NCBI GenBank assembly: GCA_910592205.1
Contig: CAJVPJ010000166.1
Location: 1 to 38,181, forward strand
Reading direction: 5' to 3'
From: Paraglomus occultum
Lineage: Eukaryota > Glomeromycota > Glomeromycetes > Paraglomerales > Paraglomeraceae
Length of the DNA stretch: 38,181 nt
Positions 10,100 to 22,041 of this stretch are shown here, piece by piece. The stretch's first letter is position 1. Every line of letters starts with the position of its first letter. The notes under the pieces are model-generated. The model was not told where the DNA came from. It saw nothing but the letters and a program-made list of their open reading frames with translations, and searched no databases. Position numbers and translations under genes: made by a program.

Positions 10100-12016
10100 A
10101 GAATTAAGTACATCGGGATTAAACAAAGCCCAGTATTATGAAAACAGCAAAGGCTTTTAATACTTAGATCTTAATTCTGTGTTGAAAATATTTTTAAGAA
10201 ATTGAGCCGTTTGCAAAAATATCTTTGAACAACCTGGAGTTGTCAAAGCTCTGCTGGTTGCTAATGGTTCGTATACTGAATTAATTTATTGAAAACCAGA
10301 AAAGCAACCATATTTGAAATTATCAGAGATTAAATTTTTTTTCCCATTCTAGTACTGATTCCTCCTCCCATTTGTCAGAGATGAATTCAAAGATATTATT
10401 ATTACTTGTCCCAAGCCAGTACAAAATGTAATTAAGTAATTTTATATCAAAACAAAAAGTCTAAATAAACTTTGTCTCTGTTAATATTAATTAATCATTA
10501 TTACTTTAATAAATAAAATAACAACATGCGTTCTGTAACCAACTATCCAGTAAAAAAATTTTTCCTAATAAATAATTCTCAAGTTTGCTAGTTAGTATAA
10601 TAAAACATCCACCCTTGGTAGTATTATAGTATGACCTCATTGCACAGCCAATCACTATTCCGCAAATATATCCCGTGATAAAACTTGACCTAAAAATTGT
10701 ATTAGTATCCAACTTTGGTAACGGTATAACGCAATTTTACAATTCAAAAAACGAAGTTCGACTGTATTTTCCGGTGCAAAACAAGTTTTTCGATGTGTAC
10801 ATACCCCCGAACCAAGTATTGAGTGATTCATGCTTTAAAAAAATCTATTCCCAGCGTTACAAAATCCTTCTTTATAGCCATTGGTAGATCGTAATGGAGA
10901 TTAAGCTATTAAAAAGAAGGTTCGAAGGCGCTAATTCTCGCATATAATTGTTTTGCAGATATTATACTATACCGCCCTACTTCCATATTGGGTCTACATA
11001 ATATAATTCATAATACGCTGTGTAACGAAAAAAGCGATTTTTGCTAATAATAATAAGACCCTTACTTTGCTTTACCAAATAATAAATGGATTGCTTTATG
11101 TTAACAACATTCTACCAACCCAGCTTTAACTGCTGAGGCACAACATGCGTGTTGATAACTGCATTAACAACAGGATAATGACGTAATATTAAAGCAATTG
11201 ATTGACTAGCACATGGTTTTCAACATAACAAAATTTGTAGCAAATAGTTAGGACAAAGTCGAAAGACAGATGTCGAAGATTTAACGCATTTTTTAATTGA
11301 GCAATTTTTATCAAAACAGTAATTTTTGCAGTCCATGAAAAATGTATTAGTATATGATTAATTATTGAAAAAAAAAAAATAATAATAATTCTGTACTGAA
11401 ATTTTTACAGTTAATAAAATACCCTTCGAGGCTTTTCTCACATCATGCTTGTTCAGATTTTTCACCGCCTTTTTTTCGTTACATTGTCTAAATAGTGTTG
11501 CACGATTAACCGGCTTGGTTCTCTAGCAGCCCAAAGATTAATTATGTTTGAGAATGAGTTTATAAGAAAGATAAGTGGAACATAAATTAGTGTACAAAAA
11601 TTAAAAGATTATTGTTATGAGAAAAAGCCTAACCTTCCCGTTTGTAATAATGAGGGAAGACAGGATATCTTGAAAATATAGAGTCATTTTATCTTGTGAT
11701 GGAAAGTAGTGTCATTTGTCGTTTATTCCAATAACAGCTTATATAATTTTTTCGCACCGCCAGTTTGTCAAAGAGGTTGCTACTTATACTCTATTATGTA
11801 TATGCCTGTCCCGTCAAATTCATATTTGTGCATTGATAGACTTTTTCAAATGAATATCATTCAAGTAGCTAAAATATCACAAGGAAGCAAACGATCATCC
11901 CAACATAAACATATTGTTTTTTGGATTTATATAAAGTTACACTCGGGTTAATCTGATTGAACTTCAAAGTAATCATTCTTATTTACCTCCCATATATATA
12001 CAGACAAATATAATAA
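10100..12016. other. Gene-poor AT-rich stretch
   Basis: Probably decayed transposon sequence at its left end (see the 9926 fragment). Open frames at 10675-10887 and 11709-11951 have no recognisable motifs and AT-driven composition; I do not support them as genes. Confidence 0.4.
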
Positions 12017-12223
12017 ATGTCACATGATTTTTATTTACGCGAACATCTGAACGAATACTTTGAAGATTTAACTTGGGAACACAAATGCAAGTTGGGTTGG
12101 AAATTACCAACGGACTGACATTTACATAAACTTGACAATATTCACAAAGAGTTGGTAATTATTTCGTTATCATCATCGAAGTGCGCTGATAATCATAGAT
12201 TGATAAATCGTTTGGGTAAATGA
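12017..12223 (+). pseudogene. Coding-like frame with an internal TGA, unknown family
   Basis: From ATG 12017 the frame reads MSHDFYLREHLNEYFEDLTW, then 13 more residues to a TGA at 12116-12118. It continues in the same frame as HLHKLDNIHKELVIISLSSS and on to a second TGA at 12221-12223. The composition is protein-like on both sides of the first TGA. It may be a pseudogene with one nonsense codon, or a fragment from a TGA=Trp genome like the one at the right end of the window. A neighbouring frame (12225 onward) is also open for about 40 codons, which weakens any single interpretation. Confidence 0.3.
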
Positions 12224-12353
12224 TATTGGAACTGTAAACGCTGCTGAGCAAATTTTATACAGACGCTCTGCGTCTCGATTTATTTCTCCTCCAATGACTT
12301 TATATTTGAAGCTGATTAAGCAAAATTCTTGCCTTAGGCCCTCGTTCTAGAAC

Positions 12354-13222
12354 TATTCAAAGCAAACCAATATATAGAATTCGCAACACACATTGAATTT
12401 CAACTATAGAACTAAATTTCTCAATTTTGGCAGAGCTGTAACTCGATTTACTCAAACCAATCGTGTCCGTATATAATGTAAAGCTCTGTTGCAAGATAAT
12501 CTTAATTACGCTAAATGTAAACTTTCTTATTATGACAAAGCTGATTTCGTACGCAAAGGCGGCGAAAGATAAACTATCAGCCTATGTTTCTTCTGACCAG
12601 AAGTATAATTGAGCGAGCATAGCTTGGCTAGTTCCAATGCAGACTTGACTGCTATTAGTTAAACGTTATCGGCTAGTTTGTTGTTAATGAAATTAATTTT
12701 TAAAAGAATATTGCTCACAGTATTATGCGTGTATGTAACGAGATTAATGAGGACTAGAAGCGCAGAAATAAAATAAACGTGGTATTAAGGGACAACATTA
12801 TCAATTGCGACTCGAATGCGAAACCCACCGATTCTTAACTGCTTGTTTAACTTGCCCATCCAAAACTGCTGGGAAATGACCAGATGTCAGTAATAAGAAT
12901 GTATTACTTACTTTAACCTCCTTCATTTAAAACCTTCTTTATAAGGACACTAATTACTACTGAATGTATAGGAGGTGGGGAAACCCTTCATATAGTCATT
13001 TCTTTCCTGTCAGCGTGGGGTCATTATTATTATAATCTTTTTTAGTATACTAAATCTTGCAACCCCACTTTTGCTCATAGTAATTGATTTTCACCAAAAT
13101 TTGGCATTTGTGTAACTTCCAAGCGGATCGAAAAGTCGTTTTATATTTTAGTGTCCGAATGCAAACTTGATTGTATCTTATAATCAAACCTATCATTTAT
13201 GCACCCATAGAATCAAAAAAAA
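12354..13222. other. Kexin upstream region
   Basis: No gene seen. It must contain the kexin promoter and 5' leader. A run of A precedes the start codon. Confidence 0.45.
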
Positions 13223-16200
13223 ATGTCACTAATAGAGAGAAGACTGTTGTCGTATATATTGGTCCTGCTTGTATTACTACTCGTCACTAGTCAATCGGCG
13301 CAACCAACTAAAAGAGATTACAACAACAAATATTATTACGCAATAGAAGTGTTAGATGACTCGTTTGTCACTCCACAGGAAATAGCTTCATTGCTGGACA
13401 TTGAATGGGAAGGGCAAATAGGGGAGTTGATCAACCACCATCTATTTAGCTCATTTAAACAAGTAAACGAATTTCCCTCAAGACGCTCGGTTGAGTATGA
13501 TCGCGTACTCGACAAGTTCAACACGCTAAAGCAAAAACGATCATATGCATTAAACGGTCTAAGTAAGCGAGATCAGTCTGCAATTGACAGCATAATAGCT
13601 ATTGATAAACAAGTGTTGCGAAAGCGACATAAACGATGGCCCATACCGCCCCCCGTTTCCAAGCCGAATGAAGACGAAAAGACGGAATTTTCTTTGTTAG
13701 GAATAGAGGATCCTGGATTTAACCAGCAATGGCATTTGGTACGTATAGAATACAGCAAAGTTCAATAATATGACGTTGCATACTGAACCCGAATGTGTTT
13801 TTAATGAAAGCATAATCCGATTGAACACAATGATCTGAATCTGACGGACGTGTGGAAGGAGGGTAAATTATGAAAGTTTGCTTTAATCCGAATTCTCATT
13901 ATCGACTATCCGATTATCACCCTGATATGCTTTTTGTTTCTCAACTATACAGGAATCACGGGGAAAGATGTCGTAGTAGCTCTCGTTGATGATGGTCTCG
14001 ACATGAACAGCGAAGACTTGGCACCCAATTATGTATTATCAACTACAGGAATTTTGATCTTTTTATTCACATCCGTTTATCTCGATCTCTAATTAAACTC
14101 TTTTCTTGCTTCTAGTTTGCGGAAGGCTCATGGGATTTTAATGACAATAACCCGGTTCCTTCACCAAAGTTGAGTGAGGATACACATGGAACTCGATGTG
14201 CTGGAGAAATTGCTGCCGTAAGGAATGACGTCTGTGGTGTTGGCGTTGCTTTCGATGCGAAAGTATCCGGTAGGGCTTAAATGTTACATAATGAAGATTG
14301 ATATTATCGTAGTGTTGTTACTACTATCCACGTCATGACTTTCAATTCTCTATTTGCATTATAATTATAATTTTAATCCTTAAAAAGTAGTCTCGTTCCT
14401 TTATTTAATGTTGCGTGATTGTTCTAATTTATTTAATAGGCATCCGCATCCTATCCAAAGAAATTTCCGATGTTGATGAAGCTGCCGCTCTCAATTATGA
14501 ATTCCATAAAAATCACATCTATTCATGTAGCTGGGGTCCTTCTGACGATGGTAGATCAGCGGAAGCGCCTGAAGGACTCATTCTGAAAGCCCTTATCAAT
14601 GGCATTAACAATGGAAGAAAGGGCAAAGGAAGCATCTTCGTGTTTGCTTCCGGAAATGGAGCCGGAAGCGAGGATAATTGTAACTATGATGGATACACGA
14701 ATAGTATTTATACGATTACTGTTGGTTCTGTAGACAGAATGGGATTGCATCCTTTCTACTCGGAACAATGTTCTGCTATGCTTGTTACTACTTATAGCAG
14801 TGGAAGCGGAAGTTTTATTGTAAGCCTTGACTAACAGACGTGTACACGACTGCAAACCTTTTATTCGTAACATGATGCTCACAATCTCTTTGTTTGTATT
14901 CCAGTTTACAACGGATGTAGGAAAACGTGAATGTACAGGGAGACATGGAGGCACATCAGCGGCTGCTCCCATAGCCGCAGGAGTCTTCTCTCTCGTTCTT
15001 TCCATTCGCCCTGATCTTACATGGCGAGACATGCAATACCTAAGCCTCACTTCTGCCATTCCCTTCAATAAGGAAGACGCTGACTGGTCGATAACGGCAG
15101 CTGGTCGTCCATACAGTTATAAATTCGGCTACGGCAAACTGGATGCGTATGCAATAATACAAAAAGCAAAGACGTTTAAAAACCTTAACCCGCAAGCTAA
15201 CCTTACGATGCCTACTATTACGGTTAATAAAAAAATTCCTCATGATGATGTCGGCATATCGAGCAGTATAAAAATTACGCAGGAGATTTTGGATACTGTT
15301 ACGCTAGGAAGGCTGGAACATGTGACCGTCACTGTAAATATTGAACATCAGAAGAGAGGAAACATTCTAGTGGATTTGACCAGTCCGAACAAAATTGTTT
15401 CCAATTTGGGACAAGCGAGGAAGTATGATGCTCATCAGAATGGATTGTCTAACTGGACTTTTATGAGCGTAAAACACTGGTAAGTTGCCGTAAGAGTATA
15501 ATCTGCCTTTGATTACGCTACATAATAATGTATTTGTTTTCTTGCTGTTCTAACTACTCTATTCATCTTCGTGTATTGTATTACCTATGCTCGTTAAAGG
15601 GATGAAAATCCAATTGGTGAATGGACTCTCCAAGTTCGCGACACTAAGGAACCCGAATTCTGGGGCGTTTTTATTGATTGGCGTATAACATTCCATGGCG
15701 AACAAATAAAGGCTGAAGATGTCGAGATAGCTCCGCCAACACCATTCCAAACCAAGCCTTCCTACGCGAATGACCAACAATCAACGACATCAAATGACAT
15801 GTCAAGCACAGCTTCTACCGAACAAACATCATCAACACAAGTATCGGAGACAACAACATCTTCAACTATAACATCCGATTCATCAGTCCCTATATATCCA
15901 ACTTGGGTAGATGGCACAACAAGCAAAACCGACGCTGTTTTAGAAACAGGTTCCGCATCGTCGCCTTCGTCACCGTTAGCATCTACTCCCTCCACTATAT
16001 ATGCTGTTTTCGGCACTCTTGCAGCAGTCGTTATTGTTGTTGCTATTGGAGCTGTGGTCTACTTTAAGAAAGACATATTTCCGGCTCGATCTGTGCACAA
16101 TAAATTCTTTTCCCGCGATACATATGAATTTTCCGTACTCGCGCCACCTAACCTATCAAATAACGACGATGCGTCAGTACCCTTGCGATCAGGGGACAAA

Positions 16201-16422
16201 TATTTTATGACGTCTCGGGAACTGTTTGAAGCATTTGGTGACAGCGATTTAGAAGATGATGGTGACGAATTTGGTGAAAAGGAGATTGGAGACGAACACG
16301 AGAATATATATACTGAACAATACCATGACAATATTGAGGAGAGCAGCAGTGGAAGTCATGATAGGAACAATATTGATGAAAATGCAGATGTTGAGGACAG
16401 AGATAGACAAGACGAAAATTAG
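13223..16422 (+). CDS. KEX2: Kexin, Kex2-type proprotein convertase
   Basis: Seven exons (13223-13738, 13811-13862, 13953-14032, 14116-14269, 14440-14819, 14905-15479, 15600-16422) give 859 residues. Kexin is a Golgi membrane serine protease that cleaves secretory precursors after Lys-Arg and Arg-Arg. Order: signal segment about 8-22; propeptide ending in RKRHKR (cleavage after Arg138) before WPIPPP; subtilisin domain with Asp202 (VDDGLD), His240 (HGTR), oxyanion Asn340 (ASGNG) and Ser412 (GGTSAAAP); P domain with HVTVTVNI and WTFMSVKHW; Ser/Thr-rich stalk; membrane helix about 719-741; and an acidic cytosolic tail. The tail carries DTYEF (Tyr761), matching the TYEF of the yeast Kex2 tail that works in trans-Golgi retention. 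The split codons agree at each of the six introns. All catalytic residues are intact, so the enzyme should be active. Confidence 0.96.
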
Positions 16423-16724
16423 GTTAATTTCAAATTACTAACAGTCAATGGGATATGGAACTAGTAGCCAGAAAAGCGAAATTTAAAACAAAGAATTGTT
16501 TGAACTTTCGGTAATTTGTTTTGTTTTGCCTTTTTTTTTTTTTTTTTAATTTATTTTTGTAATTTGTTATAAAATAGATTTAAAATCATCGTTCGACTTG
16601 TAAAGTGGCAAGAATTTATATGAACTTTTGAACGCAATTCTTTAGAAGGAACTATGCAGAGATTCTCTAATTTGTAAAGAGCCCATATTCATTCAATCTT
16701 ATCAATAAATCAATACTACACCTG
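16423..16724. other. 3' region of kexin with a poly-T tract
   Basis: Non-coding. A run of about 17 T lies near 16531-16547, and AATAAA-like sequence near 16704 could serve polyadenylation of the kexin transcript. Confidence 0.4.
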
Positions 16725-17227
16725 TCAATTCTTAGCTTCATGTATAATATTGTGCGACATTTTCATTTTTCCTATTCCGTTCATTATATAGTCTGTTAAT
16801 TGATGTGTCAAAAATCCTAGGAATGCCGAATCCTTTGGCATTTTACTTATTCGACAGAGCAGGGAGTCTGGTGATTTAGTAGAGAAGAGCAATATGTGTG
16901 GATATGCAGTTGAGTACATTACAAATGGAGAGATAAACATGTGCGCATCGATCCAGAAATTGCGCATAATTGATATTCGAGTAGAGGACATGAGTCTGGG
17001 TATTGTCTTATCATTATTTTTGAATAATACATATCGTATATCTATATTCGATATCAACAAATTACAAGGACATACCTTTAAACTGTTATCGTCTGTATTC
17101 ATGTTTCTACTACTAAAGTTACCAGATTGTTCACAAAATCTAAAGCGTATTGTTCATTAAGGTACTCGGAATCCTTGATATGACAGACCGCATGGTTGGA
17201 TCTGAAACGTCTTGCCAACGACTGTTG
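16725..17227 (-). other. Possible exons of an unrecognised minus-strand gene
   Basis: Two minus-strand open pieces have protein-like composition. The upper one (17227-17099) includes SLARRFRSNHAVCHIKDSEY and YALDFVNNL, then a good donor (CTG|gtaact). The lower one ends at TGA 16725-16727 and includes FLTHQLTDYIMNGIGKMKMS. They could be exons of one small gene just downstream of DNMT1, but I could not find a start or a fully in-frame splice path, and I recognise no family. Confidence 0.2.
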
Positions 17228-17360
17228 TTAATATTGACTTTGCCACTATTAGAACACTGCCATTTGCATGTTTATTACAAATTTATCGTCGTAACTAGTT
17301 TCGTTGTCCGGTTAATGTATCCACTAAACGTTAATGGCGACGATCTGATTTTAATGTATT

Positions 17361-20300
17361 TTATTTGTCTGCAAACAATACGTAAACCAATTCCATCGCC
17401 AGAGCATACGCAAGAGGTGGAGGAACAGCGTTGCCTATCTGACGATAACAATCTCTCATGTTGTTCCTGTCACTGTGAAATATGAAATGATCTGGGAAAC
17501 CTTGAGCACGAGCACATTCTCGGACCGTGAGAATACGTCTCTGATTTGGATGAATCACAGTCTTTTGCAAATAACAAGAGAAAATGCCGTTGTTAGCAAT
17601 TTCGTAATTACTTATACGAAGACATACGTTATACGTGGAAACTATACTCACGCCTGTCTTGCCCATAGGGTTGACATCTGTCAGTGCAGTTGAGAAATGT
17701 TTGTTGAAATCTAATCTACCGTAGAGACCTTTCCACCCACCATGTCTACTAGCCGCCGAATTGGGATTACTTAAGCACCACGGTCTCAACTTCTCAGGTA
17801 AGTCTACATATAAATATAATTAACATATATTGTTTCCTCTCAGTACATAAGCTATTATGCACATACCATGGTGATCAGCCCCAGGAAAGAGCGGTACACG
17901 AACGACTCTTTCGACAGTAATACTATTGAATGGTCTAGTTACATGATTCCATAGTTCCTTAGCCTCCTTCCGACATTGTCGCTGAAATTCTGAGAGTGGT
18001 GGCGATTTATATATCATAGTCATATCACCAACCCATCCTATCGTGTTAACATGTAACCTCTTCCACCTTGGTTTCTCCTTTTTCTCCTTTTCCGTCGGTG
18101 GATATATTTCATGTGGATTAATGTATTCGAATTCAGGTAGATCATCAATAGCATCTCCAACTGTAATGGCTGCGTGAGGTGCTCTTCCACCCGTCCTCTT
18201 AACATAACTGAAACTCTTTCCATTCGGCATGCTTACATTTACGGATCCATTGAATAAGAAACAAGTAATAGGCTGAGGAAAATCGGGTAACTTTGATCCG
18301 ATCTTCACACCCCAAAAGAATAAACGTCGCCTGCTCTGAGGCACTCCATAGTGTCCTGCTTGGTGAACGCCAAATCGTGTCTGATAGCCCATAGCAGTTA
18401 GAGCACGAAGTATAAATTTTACAACGCCCATATTTATACCCCCTTTTATTTTAGTACGGCCATCCTGCTCACCCCCTAAACGGAACGCTAGCATTCCGCG
18501 AACGTTCTCAAGGAGGAAGTATTCTGGACGATAGTAATCCACATACGATAGAGCGGTTGCGACAAGCGAGTTCTTTATGTCATCAGCTTTTTTCCATCTA
18601 TTAACTCCACTAAATCCTTGGCTAACGAAAAAGAAGGAAAAAAACTTCATTAACTTTTGAGCAGAATTTATCGAAGCAAATTCCTATATTTACCATGGTG
18701 GACCACAATAAATAAAATCGACGTCTCCCGGAGCTGGCATACTCGGGATTTTGCTGCCTGATAAATCAAGCAAGTCTTCTGGAATTTCTTTCCGATCATG
18801 TTCGGCAATTGCACGCTGCAAAAGACGATTAGCGCACTGGTTATATGTAATAGCATCCGGATTATTCTCCCTAAAATGCAAATAATTAGATACAATAATT
18901 AGCAGACTTCTTCGCATATGTCATATACATTTTTAGATACTCAGTACTCACTTGAACGTTAAAGCAGCGCTTGCAGAGAGTTCAATGGCCCATTTCGTAG
19001 TCACAACTCCAGTTTTATCCATTCCAATAGTAATACCGCCGCATCCTGAAAATATATCCATCGCTTTTAATTTCTTGTTCGTTTTCTGAGTATGCTTTAT
19101 AAATTTCTTAAACTTCAGCATATGCTCTGCACGCTTTTCGCGACATTTGCTACATACGGGAAAGCTATCTTTTCCTATACTTTCCATATTTTCAGCATCC
19201 AATATCTTAGTTGTCTTTGCGCATACATAAAATGTATCCGGCTCATCTTTATAGGCGTCCAAATCATCAATGTCATCGTAATGCGCTATCCAACATACTC
19301 CCTCCAGACTATCAACGGTAACAACACGCAGTTCATCAGTGAAATAAAGTTTGCGCGCATCTCGTACTTCTCGTATTGGTTCCGTTTGGGCTCTGTTCTT
19401 GTGCTTAAGCTTGATAATATCGTCATATCTGCCAAGGCGTCTGACAACTAGTTTAGCATATGCTGGTTTCAGTTTGTTATCGGTTTTTCCTTTCAAATTT
19501 GACGTCGTTAATCTAGCAATATTCTCTTTATTCCCCACGTCCAACAACACCTCTGCTATCTGCCCGATATCATATGGTGTTTCTGTGTTACTTGTATTTA
19601 AAAATACAAAGTCATTTACGTGATATTCTCGATTTTTGCACTTGATGCCGTCCTGAATGTTATTTCCTATCCATCTTGGCACGCTATTAAATTCTTCATC
19701 CATTCCTTTTTCACATGAACGACAACGTTCATTATCTTCGCAATGTACAAAAACAAAATCATTGTTCTCGTGTGATTTTACGTCTTCAAATACAGCATAT
19801 TCTTCATCATACCAAAAACGATAAAAGTAGATCGCATCATTGGATTGTGTCGATCCCGATTCCTTCTGATCGAGACATTTGACTTTGGCTTTGCTTAATA
19901 TATGTTCCAACAGTCTATCAGAGCAACTATTCAATAAGAATAGTTCTCTCGTGTCAGCAAGTTCTTCAAGCACGGTATCCCTACCATGTATAAAAAATCT
20001 TGCATGGAATAGTTTATTTCGTGAACTATCTTCGAACATATACATTATTTTAGCAAACACTGGTTCCTTCGTTCTATCGTTCCTGACATATACGATATCT
20101 CCAGAATGGAATAATTCTCCATTGATTATGCCTGAATCATAATAAACACGTAATTTATTACGCGCTATCGGAGTACCCATCCATTGTATGTCGCGAGTGT
20201 TGTGATCATCCACTACCAGAGGGCCTACATCAACTGACATCATTTGTTCCTCGTCAGAATTGGGGGCCGTTGATTGTATAACTGTTATTGAATCACGTGC

Positions 20301-21441
20301 GAATAGACCCCCGGTTAAGTTCTTGATAAAAGGCGTAACGCATATTTGACTGGTTTTCTCAGTGCCGAACTTTATATTACAGTTAGCTCTTCGTTCCATT
20401 ACTTCATTCTGAATAGTGTTATTGGATTTGTTTGACTTCATCATCCTTCTTAGCGTATTATATAACGGACAATCAGCCAATTCAGGTATACACTGTTGGT
20501 TGAGCCATTCGGTACACTCACTGATTATAAAATCTAAATTATCTTTGATGTCTTGTGCGGTGAAGTGACTTGTACAGTTACTTTCGCTTGCTGATGAAGA
20601 GTTATTGTTGAGTTTGTGGGAGATAAATTCATCGTACGTGGTTGATGTATCAGTCGCCATGGAGAGAATGACCTTGTTGGTGAGTTTGACTCGTTTGAAT
20701 AAAGAATCAAAGTACTGTATATATTCGGGTGCTGGATTAAGAAGCTTATACCATGCAAACTGAGTACGTAGCCATACTTCACTACAAAAGAAAGAGAAAC
20801 GGATGAAACAACACGCACGCCTATTGTCTCTAATTTAATCTTATATACTTATTCTTGTACCAATATGAGCATTACCTTTGTTCATCTTCGGTGTATTCAA
20901 TCTGATAGCAGAATATAAAACTTAATTGAACTCTGTCATAGTCGTCTTTTTCTTTTTCGTCGTCATCATCATCATATTCTTCTTCTTCATCTCCTTCCCA
21001 GATAGGTTTGACTATCCCTGATACTCTCATATCAGTATCTCCCGTGTCGTGTTCTTCAATACAGATGATTTTGTTATTTCGTGCCAAGTCGTACGCAACA
21101 AAATCATCGATAGTGCGGCATCTGATAGTCTCTCTCCCACATTCATCCATCTGTTCAACAGGGTCTTCTCCGACTAACTCGAATTTCTCGTCTTCTTCTA
21201 TTTCATTCGGTTTAAGAGTATAATAGCCATGAAGAAATTCTAATAAAGATTGAAAGCCTTAATAATGACGTGAATTCTCAAGACGTCTGGTGGCGTATTA
21301 GGGTTTGAGATTTTATACGTACTATTCTCTACGTTTTTCTGTTTTAGACTCTTCTTCTTCGTGTGCTGCTCTGTAGTTTGGCTTTTCGTTTTTTCGCTTT
21401 CTTGTATTATTTGCAAGTGAGCTTGAACTTTCGGGAGACAT
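17361..21441 (-). CDS. DNA (cytosine-5) methyltransferase, DNMT1 class
   Basis: Exons 21441-21333, 21257-20876, 20781-18952, 18870-18694, 18621-17867, 17803-17652, 17561-17361 give 1201 residues. DNMT1 copies CpG methylation onto new strands after replication in the nucleus. Order: a basic N terminus (RKRKNEKP); an RFTS domain ([38 protein letters not shown]); two BAH domains (about [11 protein letters not shown] and YHVNDFVFL); then the catalytic domain with motif I DIFSGCGG (about 739), motif IV GPPCQGFSG with nucleophile Cys833, motif VI ENVRG, motif VIII QSRRR, a target-recognition region with [10 protein letters not shown], motif [13 protein letters not shown] and motif [13 protein letters not shown] see no CXXC zinc finger between RFTS and BAH. 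The first exon is the weak point: an alternative frame with donor AATA|gtacgt at 21322 would change the N terminus. Everything from residue 38 on is firm. Confidence 0.94.
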
Positions 21442-21770
21442 TGTATTGACACTCTACGTATTATATCACGTCGCGAGTTTATATCCCGTTTACATGACGC
21501 GTACGCTGGCATGATGATCACATCATCCAATTGATTACATAGAAATGTTCTGGTCTGTATACGTAATCCAGAATAGGCACATTGTCTTACATCCGATTAA
21601 GAGCGCACGTTATTATTATTATTATTATTATGCTTCAAAAGGCGCAACCCAAATTTGATTTAGTGCAAAATCAGAGATGATAGTAAGTATTGAGAACTGA
21701 AAACAACAATCCATTCGTAGTGACAGTATTGTCCTATCCTTCTGTAAATGTGTAGGAATAACAATATACA
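21442..21770. other. Upstream region of DNMT1
   Basis: Holds the presumed DNMT1 promoter and an ATT microsatellite. No gene seen. Confidence 0.45.
21611..21631. repeat. (TTA/ATT)n microsatellite, seven units
   Basis: Seven uninterrupted trinucleotide units are visible directly. Confidence 0.9.
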
Positions 21771-21799
21771 ATGTCTGTTTACCTTCTCATTAAGAAAGT

Positions 21800-22041
21800 G
21801 TTAAAGACTTATATCTGCAAAAAGATGCAAAACTTGTTAAGGAATGTGTGGGAGAGGGAGATACTAGTTGGATTGTCCAAGTGTACCTACAAGAAAATAT
21901 TCCGGAATACTGGATGGCTGTCCAACAGTCCAGGCTTAATCCCATTGAAAATGTCCCGGGTAATTTAAAAAGAAATGTGAGAAGAGAATGCCCTGAAATC
22001 TCGCGGATTTTACAAAGGACGAGTGACAGAATATTTAACTA
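21800..22041 (+). pseudogene. Tc1/mariner transposase C-terminal relic
   Basis: The frame reads LQKDAKLVKECV, then WMAVQQSRLNPIENVPGNLK and RNVRRECPE, ending at a TAA near 22040. The family motif W..QSPDLNPIENVWG.LKR is clear, but SPD has become SR, the W of ENVW is P, and no upstream DDE part or terminal repeat is visible. It is a fragment of a different copy from the relic at 6.5 kb and lies on the opposite strand. Confidence 0.75.

Noticed and set aside
20534-20818. Minus-strand ORF as a separate gene upstream of DNMT1
   Set aside because: It is the wrong frame of DNMT1 exon 3 plus the preceding intron.
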